64,000 nt of DNA from Flavobacterium soyae (GCF_021245985.1 NZ_JAJQXA010000013.1:87678-151677), one strand, 5' to 3'; positions 1 to 8,947 are shown, numbered from the stretch's first letter. Made by a program: numbers and translations. The notes: generated from the letters alone by a model not told the origin.

Positions 1-440
1 GATATATCGTAATGGATGACTGCAGCGGAAACGTTTTTGGAAAAGAATTAATCAGAAAATACTATTTTAATAAAATGCCAAAGGAATTAGCGGTAGAGCT
101 TGAAAAAGAATACGACGTTGACCCTGACTTTATTAAAAACAAATTATATAAAGAACCAAACCCAAATGCTTATTTAGCAACTTTTGCTAAGTTTTTAATT
201 AAACATAAAGACACAGAATTCTGCAGAAAAATTATTTTCAAAGGAATGAAATCTTTCGTTAAAAACTATATCAAACAGTTTGATAACTGTAAAGAAGTTC
301 CCGTGCATTTTGTTGGTTCTATAGCATTTTATCTTAAAGATGAATTACAGGAAACTTTTGATAAATACGAGCTTAAATTAGGAAATGTGTTAAGAAGACC
401 AATCGATGGTTTAATTGCTTACCATGTCGCTAATCAATAA
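1..440 (+). CDS. N-acetylglucosamine kinase-like protein (BadF/BadG ATPase family), 3' part
   Basis: The reading frame is open to the left edge, so the N-terminus lies outside the window; the ATG at 12 is internal (codons for Y-I-V precede it). The visible C-terminal part has the MDDCSGNVFGKELI stretch and a late HFVGSIAFYLKDEL segment, which fit the second lobe of the ASKHA-fold sugar kinases annotated as GlcNAc/glucosamine kinases in Flavobacterium. The ATP-binding N-terminal lobe cannot be checked. It ends 8 bp before the first methylglyoxal synthase gene, so the two are probably co-transcribed. A cytoplasmic GlcNAc kinase would make GlcNAc-6-P for cell-wall recycling or for the chitin pathway 28 kb away. 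The family call is from recognition; the exact substrate is inference. Confidence 0.7.
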   Translation, partial: YIVMDDCSGNVFGKELIRKYYFNKMPKELAVELEKEYDVDPDFIKNKLYKEPNPNAYLATFAKFLIKHKDTEFCRKIIFKGMKSFVKNYIKQFDNCKEVPVHFVGSIAFYLKDELQETFDKYELKLGNVLRRPIDGLIAYHVANQ

Positions 441-448
441 TTAAATTT

Positions 449-823
449 ATGGAAATAGCTATAATAGCACACGATGGAAAGAAGGCAGATATGGTCCAGT
501 TTTTAAATAAAAACAAAACACTTCTTCTTCAGGAAAATATTAAACTTATCGCAACAGGAACTACCGGAAGTAAAGCTGTAAATGCTGGTTTTAAAGTACG
601 AAGAATGCTTTCCGGGCCTATGGGGGGTGATGCACAAATTGCTGCAAGGGTAGCCGAAGGGAAAACTCAAATGGTTTTCTTTTTTAAAGATCCGCTGGCG
701 AGCCATGCCCATGAAGTCGATATTAATATGTTAATTCGTGTTTGTGATGTACATAATGTGCCTTTAGCAACAAATGAAGCTTCTGCACAATTATTGTTAA
801 ATGCAGTTGCATTGCAATTATAG
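449..823 (+). CDS. mgsA: methylglyoxal synthase
   Basis: Cytoplasmic enzyme that removes phosphate from dihydroxyacetone phosphate to give methylglyoxal, a bypass of lower glycolysis when phosphate is limiting or sugar phosphates build up. The 124-residue length is slightly short of the E. coli enzyme. The family's key residues are visible: His8-Asp9 and Lys12 near the start, the phosphate-binding TGTTG loop at 36-40, the signature SGPMGGD with catalytic Asp61, and His88/Asp91 in HAHEVD. It follows the kinase gene by 8 bp and ends in a clear hairpin terminator. A second, divergent copy lies 200 bp downstream. Confidence 0.95.
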   Translation: MEIAIIAHDGKKADMVQFLNKNKTLLLQENIKLIATGTTGSKAVNAGFKVRRMLSGPMGGDAQIAARVAEGKTQMVFFFKDPLASHAHEVDINMLIRVCDVHNVPLATNEASAQLLLNAVALQL

Positions 824-852
824 AAAATCCTTTTTTTAATATAATGTATAAG

Positions 853-881
853 ACCGCTGCGTAATGTGCTGCGGTTTTTTT
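853..881 (+). terminator. intrinsic terminator after mgsA
   Basis: ACCGC and GCGGT pair, with a T-T mismatch and two more GC pairs inside, followed by a run of seven T. It separates mgsA from its paralogue, which therefore needs its own promoter in the next 140 bp. Confidence 0.75.
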
Positions 882-1023
882 ATTTTTTATATAGTGTATT
901 TAAATTTAAAGCAAGAAAGTTGGTCTTTTTTGAATTTTTGTTTCTAAGTAGTTGGTTTACATTGTTTTAATGTGAGAATAATCTTTTTTTATGTAAATTT
1001 GGTAATAATTTTATTATAAATTC

Positions 1024-1410
1024 ATGAAAAAAATCATTGAAATCGCGATTATTGCTCATGATAATAAAAAAGCCGATATGGTTCAGTTTTTAATTAAAAA
1101 CCAAATCATTTTGCAGAGCGAGAGAGTAAAACTTGTTGCGACAGGGCCATTGGGAAGAAATGCAGAAAATTCAGGCTTAAAAGTGACTAAGTTACTGCCT
1201 TGTTCTATGGGTGGCGATGCCCAAATAGCTGCCAGAGTAGCGGAGAGTAAAATTAAGATGGTGCTCTTTTTTAAAGATCCCCTAGTAAATCACGCACATG
1301 AAGTTGATATCAATATGCTTGTTCGAATTTGTGATGTACATAATGTGCCGCTGGGTACAAATGAAGCAACGGCACAATTGTTATTAGATGCTATTGCACA
1401 GCAATTATAG
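1024..1410 (+). CDS. methylglyoxal synthase paralogue with altered phosphate-binding site
   Basis: A 128-residue tandem paralogue of the upstream mgsA. The general acid/base residues are kept (His12-Asp13, Lys16, Asp65 in MGGD, the HAHEVD motif), but the parts that hold the substrate phosphate differ. The TGTTG loop reads TGPLG, and the SGPMGGD signature reads PCSMGGD, so the positions equal to E. coli Thr47, Thr48, Ser65 and Gly66 are all replaced. It may use another substrate, be weakly active, or act as a regulator. Its last 20 bp overlap the 3' end of the convergent ridA gene. Membership of the MGS-like domain family is certain; activity as methylglyoxal synthase is doubtful. Confidence 0.85.
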   Translation: MKKIIEIAIIAHDNKKADMVQFLIKNQIILQSERVKLVATGPLGRNAENSGLKVTKLLPCSMGGDAQIAARVAESKIKMVLFFKDPLVNHAHEVDINMLVRICDVHNVPLGTNEATAQLLLDAIAQQL

Positions 1411-1771
1411 AAATCTCAACATTTACATTTTTTGGCAGACATGCCACCTGAACTGTTTCACGAGCCGGAGCGGTTTTTTCGTTAAAATAAGAACCATAAA
1501 TAGTGTTAATAGCACCAAAATTGTTCATATCCATGATGAAGATTGTAGCTTTCACAACATTTTCAAAAGTCATATCAGCAGCTTCTAAAATAGCAGCAAT
1601 ATTCTCCATTACCTGAGTAGTTTCATTACTGATAGTATCAGTTACAAGTTCTCCAGAAGCCGGATTTATAGCAATCTGGCCAGAAGCATAAAGTGTATTT
1701 CCAGATAGCACTGCCTGGTTATATGGGCCAATAGGAGCCGGAGCCTTTTCTGTAAAGATTATTTTTTTCAT
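1391..1771 (-). CDS. ridA: RidA family enamine/imine deaminase
   Basis: A 126-residue cytoplasmic protein of the RidA/YjgF/UK114 family, which hydrolyses reactive 2-aminoacrylate and related enamines/imines made by PLP enzymes, releasing ammonia. The typical opening APAPIGPYNQAV, the YASGQIA strand, Arg104 in APARETVQVA and Glu119 match the conserved active-site residues that bind the carboxylate. Full length for the family. It is transcribed toward the mgsA paralogue and the coding ends overlap by 20 bp. It lies 25 bp from the end of lptD on the same strand, so lptD transcription may run into it. Confidence 0.93.
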   Translation of the reverse strand: MKKIIFTEKAPAPIGPYNQAVLSGNTLYASGQIAINPASGELVTDTISNETTQVMENIAAILEAADMTFENVVKATIFIMDMNNFGAINTIYGSYFNEKTAPARETVQVACLPKNVNVEISIIAVQ

Positions 1772-1795
1772 AATAAATTATTTTAAGTCGACGAA

Positions 1796-4447
1796 TTATC
1801 GATTTGAAGTACTGCGTTTGTTCCATTTAATGTCACTCAGCATACCAGATTTAATTCCAATGAAGAAATTCCAGTTAGCATTTGCTCCCATCGGATTCCA
1901 GTTAAAAGCCATTCTCCAGCTTAACAAATCTCGCTCAAAACGGAATTGAGTAAAAGTAACCCCTTTTTGAACAAAATCAAAACCGGTAGAAACCCCGCCT
2001 TTCCATTTAGGAGTAATATCCATATTGGCAGAAATCATAATTGAGTTACCTGTAATTTTGCTTTCGCGATTTGTATTTGAATAAGTAAGCGAATACGCCA
2101 TTGTCATATCCCAGGGAATTTTTGAACTAAAAAACTCGCTTACAGCATCTTCATCGCGTTCCGGTTCATTGGCAAACTGGCTGTTTCGGCTGTCGTTCAA
2201 GTCCGTGTTTGTTCCAAATAAATCGTCATTACGACCGCCATTCCGCTGGCTTTGTGTGTTTTTTTCTTTTCCGGTTCCCTTATTCGAGAAAGAATAGTTC
2301 ATGGTAAGGTTTGCACTTGTCATCCTAAACAAACTTCCGCCATTATCAATATTATACTTGTTTATAACATTTCCTGCATTGTCTATAGCATAAGGATTTA
2401 AAACTGCCCCAAAATTGACATTCATTTTATTGTCAAAAAATTGTGTTCCCCCGCTTACTACAATTGGCTGCCAGGCTAAAGTTTTTTTTCCGTCTGCACT
2501 AAAATTATAACTTGTATTGAAGTTTAAATTGTTTAGCAGCATTATTTTCTTAGGTTCTGTCTTGGTGCTGTCCTTGTCCCTTACTTTGGCTTCAAAAGTG
2601 TTACTTAATGAAAACCCTACAATGTTTGAATTACTTTGACCGGGCGCGCCATAAATGCCATTTGCAAATCGCGAGTATTCATCGGTCGAAATTTTACCAG
2701 ATGCATCAACCGTATAATGCTCATAATATTGGTCAAAACTTGGCGTATAAGAATACGTAAGGCTCGGTCTCATAACATGGCGGATAGACTGTATTCTTTT
2801 ATCTTCTCCAAAATTAAATGTACCGTAAATAGTAGTTCCTAAATTAGTACTTAAATTATAAGTTCTGTAAGAGTCAAAACCATTTACAGTTTTATCTGCA
2901 ACTTGTCCTTTGCTTTCGTCAAAACCTTTCTCAATAGTTTTTGTTACCCAGGTTTCCTGATAGTTTGTTGATGCCCCGGCACTAAAATATTTAAATATTT
3001 TGAAGTTCGTACTTATAGGAATAGAGTGCTGCATACCAATTTGTGCGTCTCTAAACATTTGAGGCTTAAAAAATAAGGAATCGTAGGTAACGAAATTATT
3101 TTTACCTGTTACATTGTATTGTAAGTTAATGTTTTTAATAAAACCTTTTTTAACCCCGTCTTTTCCAACAAATGGATAAATACGATCAATACTTCCCTGA
3201 AGGTTAGGAAGTGTCATAAGGATTTGCTCTGTCTGCGTATTTTGCTGATGCGTTGCAGACAGCGAAATACGAGAACCGGGAATGGTATTAAAAGTTTTGT
3301 TGTATGAAATCGAAGAACTTAATGTATTATTTAAATTAGACCCAACGTTTGCCTGATTAATAGATTGTTTAAAGTACTTACTGCTCCCCATGTTTACAGA
3401 TGCACTAAAACTCGAATTAGGATTAGATTTTGAGTCTTTAGAGTGAGACCACTGAATGTTGTAAATATTTTGTTTTGAATAATCAGGATAACCTCTTTCG
3501 CTGCTAATTAAATTCTCAAATCGAATATTAACATTTCCTCTATATTTATATCGGGTCGCATAAGCAGATTCAAAACGCATGGCGTAACTGCCATTAGTAT
3601 AATAATCTCCTAAAACAGTTAAGTCATAATTGTCGCTTAAAGCAAAATAATACCCCCCATTTTGTAAAGAGAAACCTCTCGTATTCGAATCGTTATAACT
3701 TGGAATAATAATACCTGAAACGCTTTTTTCCTGACTTAACGGAAAATAACCATAAGGTAATGCCAAAGGAGTAGGCACATCGGCAATAACCATTTGAGTT
3801 AAGCCGGTAACAATTTTTTTTCCGGGAACAAATTTTATTTTGCTGGTTCTAAAATAGTATTCTGGATTGTCTATATCCTGAGCCGTTGTTATACGCGCCT
3901 CTTTTAAGTAATAAACAGAGTCATTTTCTTTTTTGGTAACTGCAGCTTTAATATTTAATTCGCCTTGTTTTGTTCTTGAATTATAAATTAATGCTTTTTT
4001 TGTTTTAAAGTTAAAGCGGATAGAATCAGGCTGAACTTCACTCGAACCTTGTTTAAAATTTGGGAACTGAACTAAGACTCCGGCAGAATCTTTAATCCTT
4101 CCGGCGTATACTTCATCTTTTTCATAATTCAGAACAATTATACCAGATTTTAGTTCAACATCTTTATAGTATAATTCAGCTTCGTTGTATAAAGTAATCA
4201 GTTTTTTCTTTTGGTCGATTTTTGCGTAATCTTTTGCTTTATACCTAACTTTTCCGTCTAAAAAAGTCTTGGCAGGCCTGACAGTATCAAGTTTTATAGT
4301 GTCATTAGGAATAATTTGAGGCTTATCTGTTTGTTTTGCAGCTTGTAAAGGCTTTTTATTAGATTTTATCTCTTGCGAATATAAATTACCACATCCTATC
4401 GTTAGGAAAAATGATATTAAAACGATATTAAATAAGTTTGTCTGCAA
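1796..4447 (-). CDS. lptD: LPS-assembly protein LptD-like outer-membrane barrel
   Basis: Large outer-membrane protein expected to insert lipopolysaccharide into the outer leaflet with LptE. After a signal peptide (QTNLFNIVLISFFLTIG... ending at YSQ) there is an OstA/LptA-like periplasmic region (KVRYKAKDYAKIDQKKKLITLYNEAELYYKD) followed by a long barrel rich in alternating aromatic strands. The reading frame extends to an ATG at 4531 (911 residues), but that adds 28 basic residues before the signal peptide and would overlap the divergent amidase region. A TTG at 4447 gives a clean signal peptide and sits just below a promoter-like TTG-N20-TAATTTTA, so I prefer it (883 residues). The family call is strong; the start is inference. 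Confidence 0.85.
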   Translation of the reverse strand: MQTNLFNIVLISFFLTIGCGNLYSQEIKSNKKPLQAAKQTDKPQIIPNDTIKLDTVRPAKTFLDGKVRYKAKDYAKIDQKKKLITLYNEAELYYKDVELKSGIIVLNYEKDEVYAGRIKDSAGVLVQFPNFKQGSSEVQPDSIRFNFKTKKALIYNSRTKQGELNIKAAVTKKENDSVYYLKEARITTAQDIDNPEYYFRTSKIKFVPGKKIVTGLTQMVIADVPTPLALPYGYFPLSQEKSVSGIIIPSYNDSNTRGFSLQNGGYYFALSDNYDLTVLGDYYTNGSYAMRFESAYATRYKYRGNVNIRFENLISSERGYPDYSKQNIYNIQWSHSKDSKSNPNSSFSASVNMGSSKYFKQSINQANVGSNLNNTLSSSISYNKTFNTIPGSRISLSATHQQNTQTEQILMTLPNLQGSIDRIYPFVGKDGVKKGFIKNINLQYNVTGKNNFVTYDSLFFKPQMFRDAQIGMQHSIPISTNFKIFKYFSAGASTNYQETWVTKTIEKGFDESKGQVADKTVNGFDSYRTYNLSTNLGTTIYGTFNFGEDKRIQSIRHVMRPSLTYSYTPSFDQYYEHYTVDASGKISTDEYSRFANGIYGAPGQSNSNIVGFSLSNTFEAKVRDKDSTKTEPKKIMLLNNLNFNTSYNFSADGKKTLAWQPIVVSGGTQFFDNKMNVNFGAVLNPYAIDNAGNVINKYNIDNGGSLFRMTSANLTMNYSFSNKGTGKEKNTQSQRNGGRNDDLFGTNTDLNDSRNSQFANEPERDEDAVSEFFSSKIPWDMTMAYSLTYSNTNRESKITGNSIMISANMDITPKWKGGVSTGFDFVQKGVTFTQFRFERDLLSWRMAFNWNPMGANANWNFFIGIKSGMLSDIKWNKRSTSNR

Positions 4448-4467
4448 AGGTTTAAATACTATTTTTG

Positions 4468-4498
4468 TAAAATTATGGCTTGTTTTTTGACATGTCAA
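4468..4498 (-). promoter_or_regulatory. candidate promoter of lptD
   Basis: On the minus strand a TTTGACA block is followed after 20 nt by TAATTTTA, one base from the Bacteroidota -7 consensus TAnnTTTG. It lies inside the longer lptD reading frame, which argues for the downstream TTG start at 4447. Confidence 0.45.
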
Positions 4499-4580
4499 AC
4501 TTACATATAATTTTTTGGCAAAAATAATCAATTGTAAAAATTATAACAGCTGCGTTTTATTAAAATTAACTTTTAGATTT

Positions 4581-5696
4581 ATGAATAGATTAAACAAAAT
4601 TAAGGTAATCTTTACTTTTTTTCTAACAATAGCGTCATTCTGCGCATACAGTCAAGCAAATGTTTTTAAAGTAACACTTGATGCTGGTCATGGAGATCAC
4701 GACTTTGGTGCAGTTTACAGCGGCCGGATTGAAAAAAATATTGCCTTAGCTATTGTTTTAAAAGTGGGGAAGATTTTAGAACTTAATCCTAATGTAAATG
4801 TAATTTATACTCGTAAAACAGACGTTTTTATTGATTTGGTTGAAAGAGCTAATATTGCAAACAGAGCAAATTCAAACATATTCGTTTCTATACACTGTAA
4901 CGCCAATAAAAATACAGCTGCAGACGGTACAGAAACCTATGTAATGGGTTTAAGTAAAGTTGCATCAAATCTTGAAGCTGCAAAAAAAGAGAACTCGGTA
5001 ATTACTTTAGAGAAAGACTATAAACGTAAATATGAAGGTTTCGATCCAAATTCACCAGAATCTATGATTGGGATGACCTTAATGCAGGAAGAATACCTTG
5101 ATAATAGTATTTCGCTGGCAAGTAAAATTGAAGATAATTTTGAAAGACTTGGAAAAAAAATCAGACAAGGCGGTGTAAAACAAGCGCCATTTATGGTACT
5201 TCATAAAGCTTATATGCCAAGAGTATTAGTCGAAACCGGATTTGTTTCTAACCCGGCAGAAGGAAATATTTTAAATTCTGAAGAAGGTCAGGATGATATC
5301 GCAAAAGCAATTGCAGAAGCTATTTTGAGCTACAAAAGAGAATACTTTGGTTCAGGAACTCCGGAAGCAATAGAAGCTAAACCTGTAAAAGATACTTCGA
5401 CCCCAAAGAAAACTAAAGTTGTAGAAACACCCGCAGCCCCAAAAGGAACATTCTTTAAGGTACAGCTTATTGCAAGTATCAAAAAAACACCATTAGAACC
5501 TAAAAACTTTAAAGGACTAAAAAATGTAACTATGATCTACGAAAACAATATTTATAAATATTTCTATCAGGAAACAGCCGATTATGAAGCTGCCAAAAAA
5601 TATCTGGAAGAAGCTAAAAATAAAGGATATGGCGCTGCATATTTGATTGCAACTAAAGACGGAGAAAAAATCAGTATTCAGGATGCTGTTAAATAA
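4581..5696 (+). CDS. N-acetylmuramoyl-L-alanine amidase with C-terminal SPOR-like domain
   Basis: Exported zinc amidase that cuts the bond between N-acetylmuramic acid and the stem peptide, acting in daughter-cell separation. With the ATG at 4581 the protein (371 residues) begins with a signal peptide MNRLNKIKVIFTFF... ending near YSQ; a longer frame from 4515 puts 22 odd residues in front of it and overlaps the lptD upstream region, so I reject that. Amidase_3 zinc ligands are visible: His37 in DAGHGD, Glu51 and His105 in SIHCNA, with catalytic Glu218 in VETGFVSN. Residues about 290-370 after a Pro/Lys/Thr-rich linker look like a SPOR peptidoglycan-binding fold. The mlaD-like gene follows after 52 bp. 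Confidence 0.92.
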   Translation: MNRLNKIKVIFTFFLTIASFCAYSQANVFKVTLDAGHGDHDFGAVYSGRIEKNIALAIVLKVGKILELNPNVNVIYTRKTDVFIDLVERANIANRANSNIFVSIHCNANKNTAADGTETYVMGLSKVASNLEAAKKENSVITLEKDYKRKYEGFDPNSPESMIGMTLMQEEYLDNSISLASKIEDNFERLGKKIRQGGVKQAPFMVLHKAYMPRVLVETGFVSNPAEGNILNSEEGQDDIAKAIAEAILSYKREYFGSGTPEAIEAKPVKDTSTPKKTKVVETPAAPKGTFFKVQLIASIKKTPLEPKNFKGLKNVTMIYENNIYKYFYQETADYEAAKKYLEEAKNKGYGAAYLIATKDGEKISIQDAVK

Positions 5697-5721
5697 TCGT
5701 CACAAGTTCGAATATTTATAC

Positions 5722-5729
5722 TAATTTTG
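5722..5729 (+). promoter_or_regulatory. candidate -7 box for the mlaD-like gene
   Basis: TAATTTTG matches the Bacteroidota -7 element TAnnTTTG and lies 19 bp before the TTG start codon. No exact TTG -33 element is seen at the usual distance, so this is only a candidate. Confidence 0.35.
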
Positions 5730-5748
5730 TAACAAAACACTTAGAATT

Positions 5749-6714
5749 TTGAAACTAACAAGAGAAATTAAAACGGCTGTATTAGTCATAGCGTCTATTT
5801 TATTATTTATTTGGGGCTACAGTTTTTTAAAAGGAAAAGACCTTTTTACTAATTATAAAACATTATATGCTGAATATGATAATGTTGAAGAACTGGCACA
5901 ATCAGCACCGGTTACCATAAACGGACTTGTAGTTGGTAAGGTAAATAAAATTACAATCAATGAAACAACAGGAAAATTATTAGTTGAACTTCAATTAAAA
6001 ACAGATTTTCCTATTTCTAAAACAAGTAAAGCATCTTTATATTCTGCCAGTTTAATAGGAGGAAAGCAAATTGCCATCATTCCAAATTTAGCAGATAAAG
6101 AACCTGCAGAAGACGGGCAGACCCTTCCGTCTGAAGTTAAACTGGGATTAACAGAATCTTTAGGAGGCAAAATCGAACCAATTACTATAAAATTGGATAA
6201 AATGCTCTTAAATATTGATAATCTGGTTACCGGATTAAACAATGTTTTAGATAAAAAAACACAAGAAGATTTAAAGAAAACTTTAGCAGAACTGAGCCAG
6301 ACAATGGAGCAGTTTCATAGAGCTTCAGGAAGTATCAATACTATTTTAGATACTAACAAAGGCCAGATAAACGGAGTTGTGACAAACTTTAATAAAATGT
6401 CAAGCAACTTTAATAAAATATCTGATTCTTTAAATAAAGCCGATCTTGGAAAAACAGTTCGTAATCTAAACCAGACATTAGCAAAAGTCGATGGTATTAT
6501 GGCTAATTTAAATTCCGGAAAAGGATCAGCAGGTAAACTATTAAACGACGACGCACTTTATAACAACCTTGAAAAAACTTCAAAAGAACTTGAATTGTTA
6601 TTACAAGATGTTCGTCTGTATCCAACGCGTTATGTAAATGTTTCTCTTTTTGGAAAAAAGAACAAACCTTATGTAGCACCTGCGGGAGAAACAAATTCAA
6701 CTGATAAAAAATAA
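5749..6714 (+). CDS. MlaD/MCE family phospholipid-transfer protein
   Basis: A 321-residue inner-membrane-anchored periplasmic protein of the MCE family, which forms ring-shaped tunnels moving phospholipids between the membranes. A single N-terminal membrane helix (residues about 8-26) is followed by one MCE domain beginning YAEYDNVEELAQSAPVTING, with the typical VGKV turn. A long helical region (about 120-290) has repeated heptads. It starts with TTG (no in-frame ATG nearby), follows the amidase gene closely and ends 5 bp before the Fe-S oxidoreductase gene. In other Bacteroidota it is often next to an ABC MlaE/MlaF pair, which is not present here. Confidence 0.88.
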   Translation: MKLTREIKTAVLVIASILLFIWGYSFLKGKDLFTNYKTLYAEYDNVEELAQSAPVTINGLVVGKVNKITINETTGKLLVELQLKTDFPISKTSKASLYSASLIGGKQIAIIPNLADKEPAEDGQTLPSEVKLGLTESLGGKIEPITIKLDKMLLNIDNLVTGLNNVLDKKTQEDLKKTLAELSQTMEQFHRASGSINTILDTNKGQINGVVTNFNKMSSNFNKISDSLNKADLGKTVRNLNQTLAKVDGIMANLNSGKGSAGKLLNDDALYNNLEKTSKELELLLQDVRLYPTRYVNVSLFGKKNKPYVAPAGETNSTDKK

Positions 6715-6719
6715 TTGTA

Positions 6720-8051
6720 ATGAGTTATTTAGATAATATTTTATTCGCCATACTTCTCGTCGTAGGTTTTGGTTTTTTTACAGCGAGCGTAAAAAAAATC
6801 ATCCGCAACATTAATTTAGGAGTAGACGTAGATAGAAAAGATAATCCTAAAGCTCGTTGGAAAAACATGGCTTTGATTGCTCTTGGACAGTCAAAAATGG
6901 TGAGACGCCCTGTTGCCGGAATACTTCATATTTTTGTATATGTTGGTTTTATTATAATCAACATCGAATTACTCGAAATCATTATTGATGGGTTAGCAGG
7001 AACGCATAGAATTTTTGCACCTTATCTGGGTGTAGTTTATGATGTTTTAATTGCTTCATTCGAGATATTGGCAATACTTGTAATTTTTGCGGTTACAGTT
7101 TTCTGGCTTAGAAGAAATTTTATCAGATTGAAACGTTTTATACATTCTGATTTAAAAGGATTTCCTAAAAGCGATGCAAACTACATTTTGTATTTCGAGA
7201 CCGTTTTAATGATCTTGTTTTTACTAATGAATGCTTCTGACTTGCATTTGCAAAATGTTCCGGGAGCAGTTTTTCATAAAGCAGGGGCTTTTCCGGTAAG
7301 TCAGTTTATTGCTCCAATTTTTAATGGTCTTTCAAACGAATTGGTAGTACTGTTGTTTGAAATATTTTGGTGGCTGCATATCGCTGGTATTTTGGTTTTT
7401 ATGAACTATTTATACTTCTCAAAACATTTACATATACTATTAGCGTTCCCAAATACGTATTTTGCCAATTTAAAACCAGAAGGTCAGTTTGATAATTTAG
7501 AATCAGTAACAAAAGAAGTGAAGCTGATGATGGACCCAAATGCAGATCCTTTTGCTGCTGCTCCGGCTGATGAAAATGCAGTTCTGTCTAAATTTGGAGC
7601 AAGCGATGTTCAGGATTTAAACTGGGTACAGCTTTTAAACGCTTATACTTGTACAGAATGCGGCCGTTGTACGTCTTCATGTCCGGCAAACCAAACGGGT
7701 AAAAAATTGTCTCCGCGTAAAATTATGATGGACACAAGAGATCGTTTAACCGAAGTTGGAAAAAATATAGATGCCAATAAAGGTGTTTTTGTTCCGGATA
7801 ATAAAACATTATTAAATGATTACATTACGCCAGAAGAATTATGGGCTTGTACGTCTTGTAATGCTTGTGTGGAAGAATGTCCTGTAAATATTAGTCCGTT
7901 GTCTATTATTATGGATATGCGTCGTTATTTAGTAATGGAACAGAGTGCTGCACCAATGTCACTGAATGCAATGATGACCAATATTGAAAATAATGGTGCG
8001 CCATGGCAGTACAGCCAGCAGGACCGATTGAATTGGAAAAACGAAAATTAA
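6720..8051 (+). CDS. membrane (Fe-S)-binding oxidoreductase subunit, HdrC/NarI-like fusion
   Basis: A 443-residue protein with an N-terminal membrane part (about five helices within residues 1-260, NarI/HdrE-like) and a C-terminal ferredoxin part with two [4Fe-4S] motifs: Cys311/314/317/321 followed by Pro, and Cys377/380/383/387 followed by Pro. This layout matches electron-transfer proteins of the heterodisulfide reductase C/E type. With the CCG-domain protein downstream it likely passes electrons between the quinone pool and a soluble partner. The partner and physiological substrate cannot be read from the sequence. It starts 5 bp after the mlaD-like gene. Confidence 0.88.
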   Translation: MSYLDNILFAILLVVGFGFFTASVKKIIRNINLGVDVDRKDNPKARWKNMALIALGQSKMVRRPVAGILHIFVYVGFIIINIELLEIIIDGLAGTHRIFAPYLGVVYDVLIASFEILAILVIFAVTVFWLRRNFIRLKRFIHSDLKGFPKSDANYILYFETVLMILFLLMNASDLHLQNVPGAVFHKAGAFPVSQFIAPIFNGLSNELVVLLFEIFWWLHIAGILVFMNYLYFSKHLHILLAFPNTYFANLKPEGQFDNLESVTKEVKLMMDPNADPFAAAPADENAVLSKFGASDVQDLNWVQLLNAYTCTECGRCTSSCPANQTGKKLSPRKIMMDTRDRLTEVGKNIDANKGVFVPDNKTLLNDYITPEELWACTSCNACVEECPVNISPLSIIMDMRRYLVMEQSAAPMSLNAMMTNIENNGAPWQYSQQDRLNWKNEN

Positions 8052-8056
8052 AAATA

Positions 8057-8149
8057 TAGTTTAATCGGTTAATCGTCAATTCGTTTAATCGTTCTTAGGA
8101 TACGATCAACTTGCCGATTAAACAATTAAACAAATCAACGATTAAACAA
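8057..8149 (+). repeat. AATCG-word repeat between the two Fe-S protein genes
   Basis: The gap consists mostly of the word GTTTAATCG and its complement CGATTAAAC, forward copies first and inverted copies after, so the transcript could fold into a hairpin. It stops 7 bp before the next start codon. The same word family fills the pyrR-pyrB gap at 53457-53607; both begin TAGTTTAATCGGTTAA. Confidence 0.7.
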
Positions 8150-8155
8150 AAAGAG

Positions 8156-8947
8156 ATGTCAGAAAGTTTAGTAGTGCCAACAATGGCAGAAATGCTAGCC
8201 CAGGGAACACAGCCAGAAGTTTTATTTTGGGTAGGTTGCGCAGGGAGTTTTGATGATAGAGCAAAAAAAATCACAAAGGCTTTTGTACGCATTTTAAATC
8301 GTACAAATGTTTCTTTTGCAGTATTAGGTACAGAAGAGAGTTGTACTGGTGATCCTGCAAAAAGAGCCGGAAATGAATTTTTGTTTCAAATGCAGGCCAT
8401 GATGAATATCGAGGTTTTAAATGCTTATGAAGCAAAAAAAATCGTTACAGCTTGTCCGCATTGTTTTAATACCTTAAAAAATGAATATCCTGAATTAGGA
8501 GGAAACTATGAAGTCATTCATCATACAGAATTCCTGAAATCATTAATTGATGACGGAAGACTTACGGTTGAAGGCGGGCAGTTTAAAGGAAAGAAAATTA
8601 CTTTCCATGATCCTTGTTATTTAGGAAGAGCCAATAAAGTATACGAAGCACCAAGAGATTTAATCCAAAAGTTAGACGTTGAATTAGTCGAAATGAAACG
8701 TTCTAAAGCAAATGGATTATGCTGTGGAGCAGGCGGCGCGCAGATGTTTAAAGATGCTGAACCAGGAAACAAAGAAGTAAACGTTCTGCGTACAGAAGAT
8801 GCTTTAGAAGTTCAGCCGGATATTATCGCTGCCGGATGTCCTTTCTGCAACACGATGTTAACCGATGGAATTAAACATGCTCATAAAGAGGGTGAGGTAA
8901 AAGTAATGGACGTTGCCGAGTTAATTGCGAATGCGCAAGATCTTTAG
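8156..8947 (+). CDS. CCG-domain (Fe-S)-binding protein, HdrB-like subunit
   Basis: A 263-residue soluble protein with cysteine-rich CCG domains as in heterodisulfide reductase subunit B and glycolate/lactate oxidase Fe-S subunits. Visible blocks are VGCAG near residue 27, ACPHCFNTLKNEYPE, HDPCYLGR, GLCCGAGGAQMF and AAGCPFCNTML. It presumably binds a non-cubane cluster and works with the upstream membrane ferredoxin protein. I start at ATG 8156 (MSESLVVP) because the longer frame from 8111 translates the AATCG repeat in the gap. Electron donor and acceptor are unknown. Confidence 0.88.
   Translation: MSESLVVPTMAEMLAQGTQPEVLFWVGCAGSFDDRAKKITKAFVRILNRTNVSFAVLGTEESCTGDPAKRAGNEFLFQMQAMMNIEVLNAYEAKKIVTACPHCFNTLKNEYPELGGNYEVIHHTEFLKSLIDDGRLTVEGGQFKGKKITFHDPCYLGRANKVYEAPRDLIQKLDVELVEMKRSKANGLCCGAGGAQMFKDAEPGNKEVNVLRTEDALEVQPDIIAAGCPFCNTMLTDGIKHAHKEGEVKVMDVAELIANAQDL

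Noticed and set aside
4448..4580. Longer starts for lptD (4531) and the amidase (4515), which would make the divergent genes overlap.
   Set aside because: Both put unusual residues before clear signal peptides, and a promoter-like sequence for lptD lies in this segment; the shorter starts leave a normal divergent promoter region.
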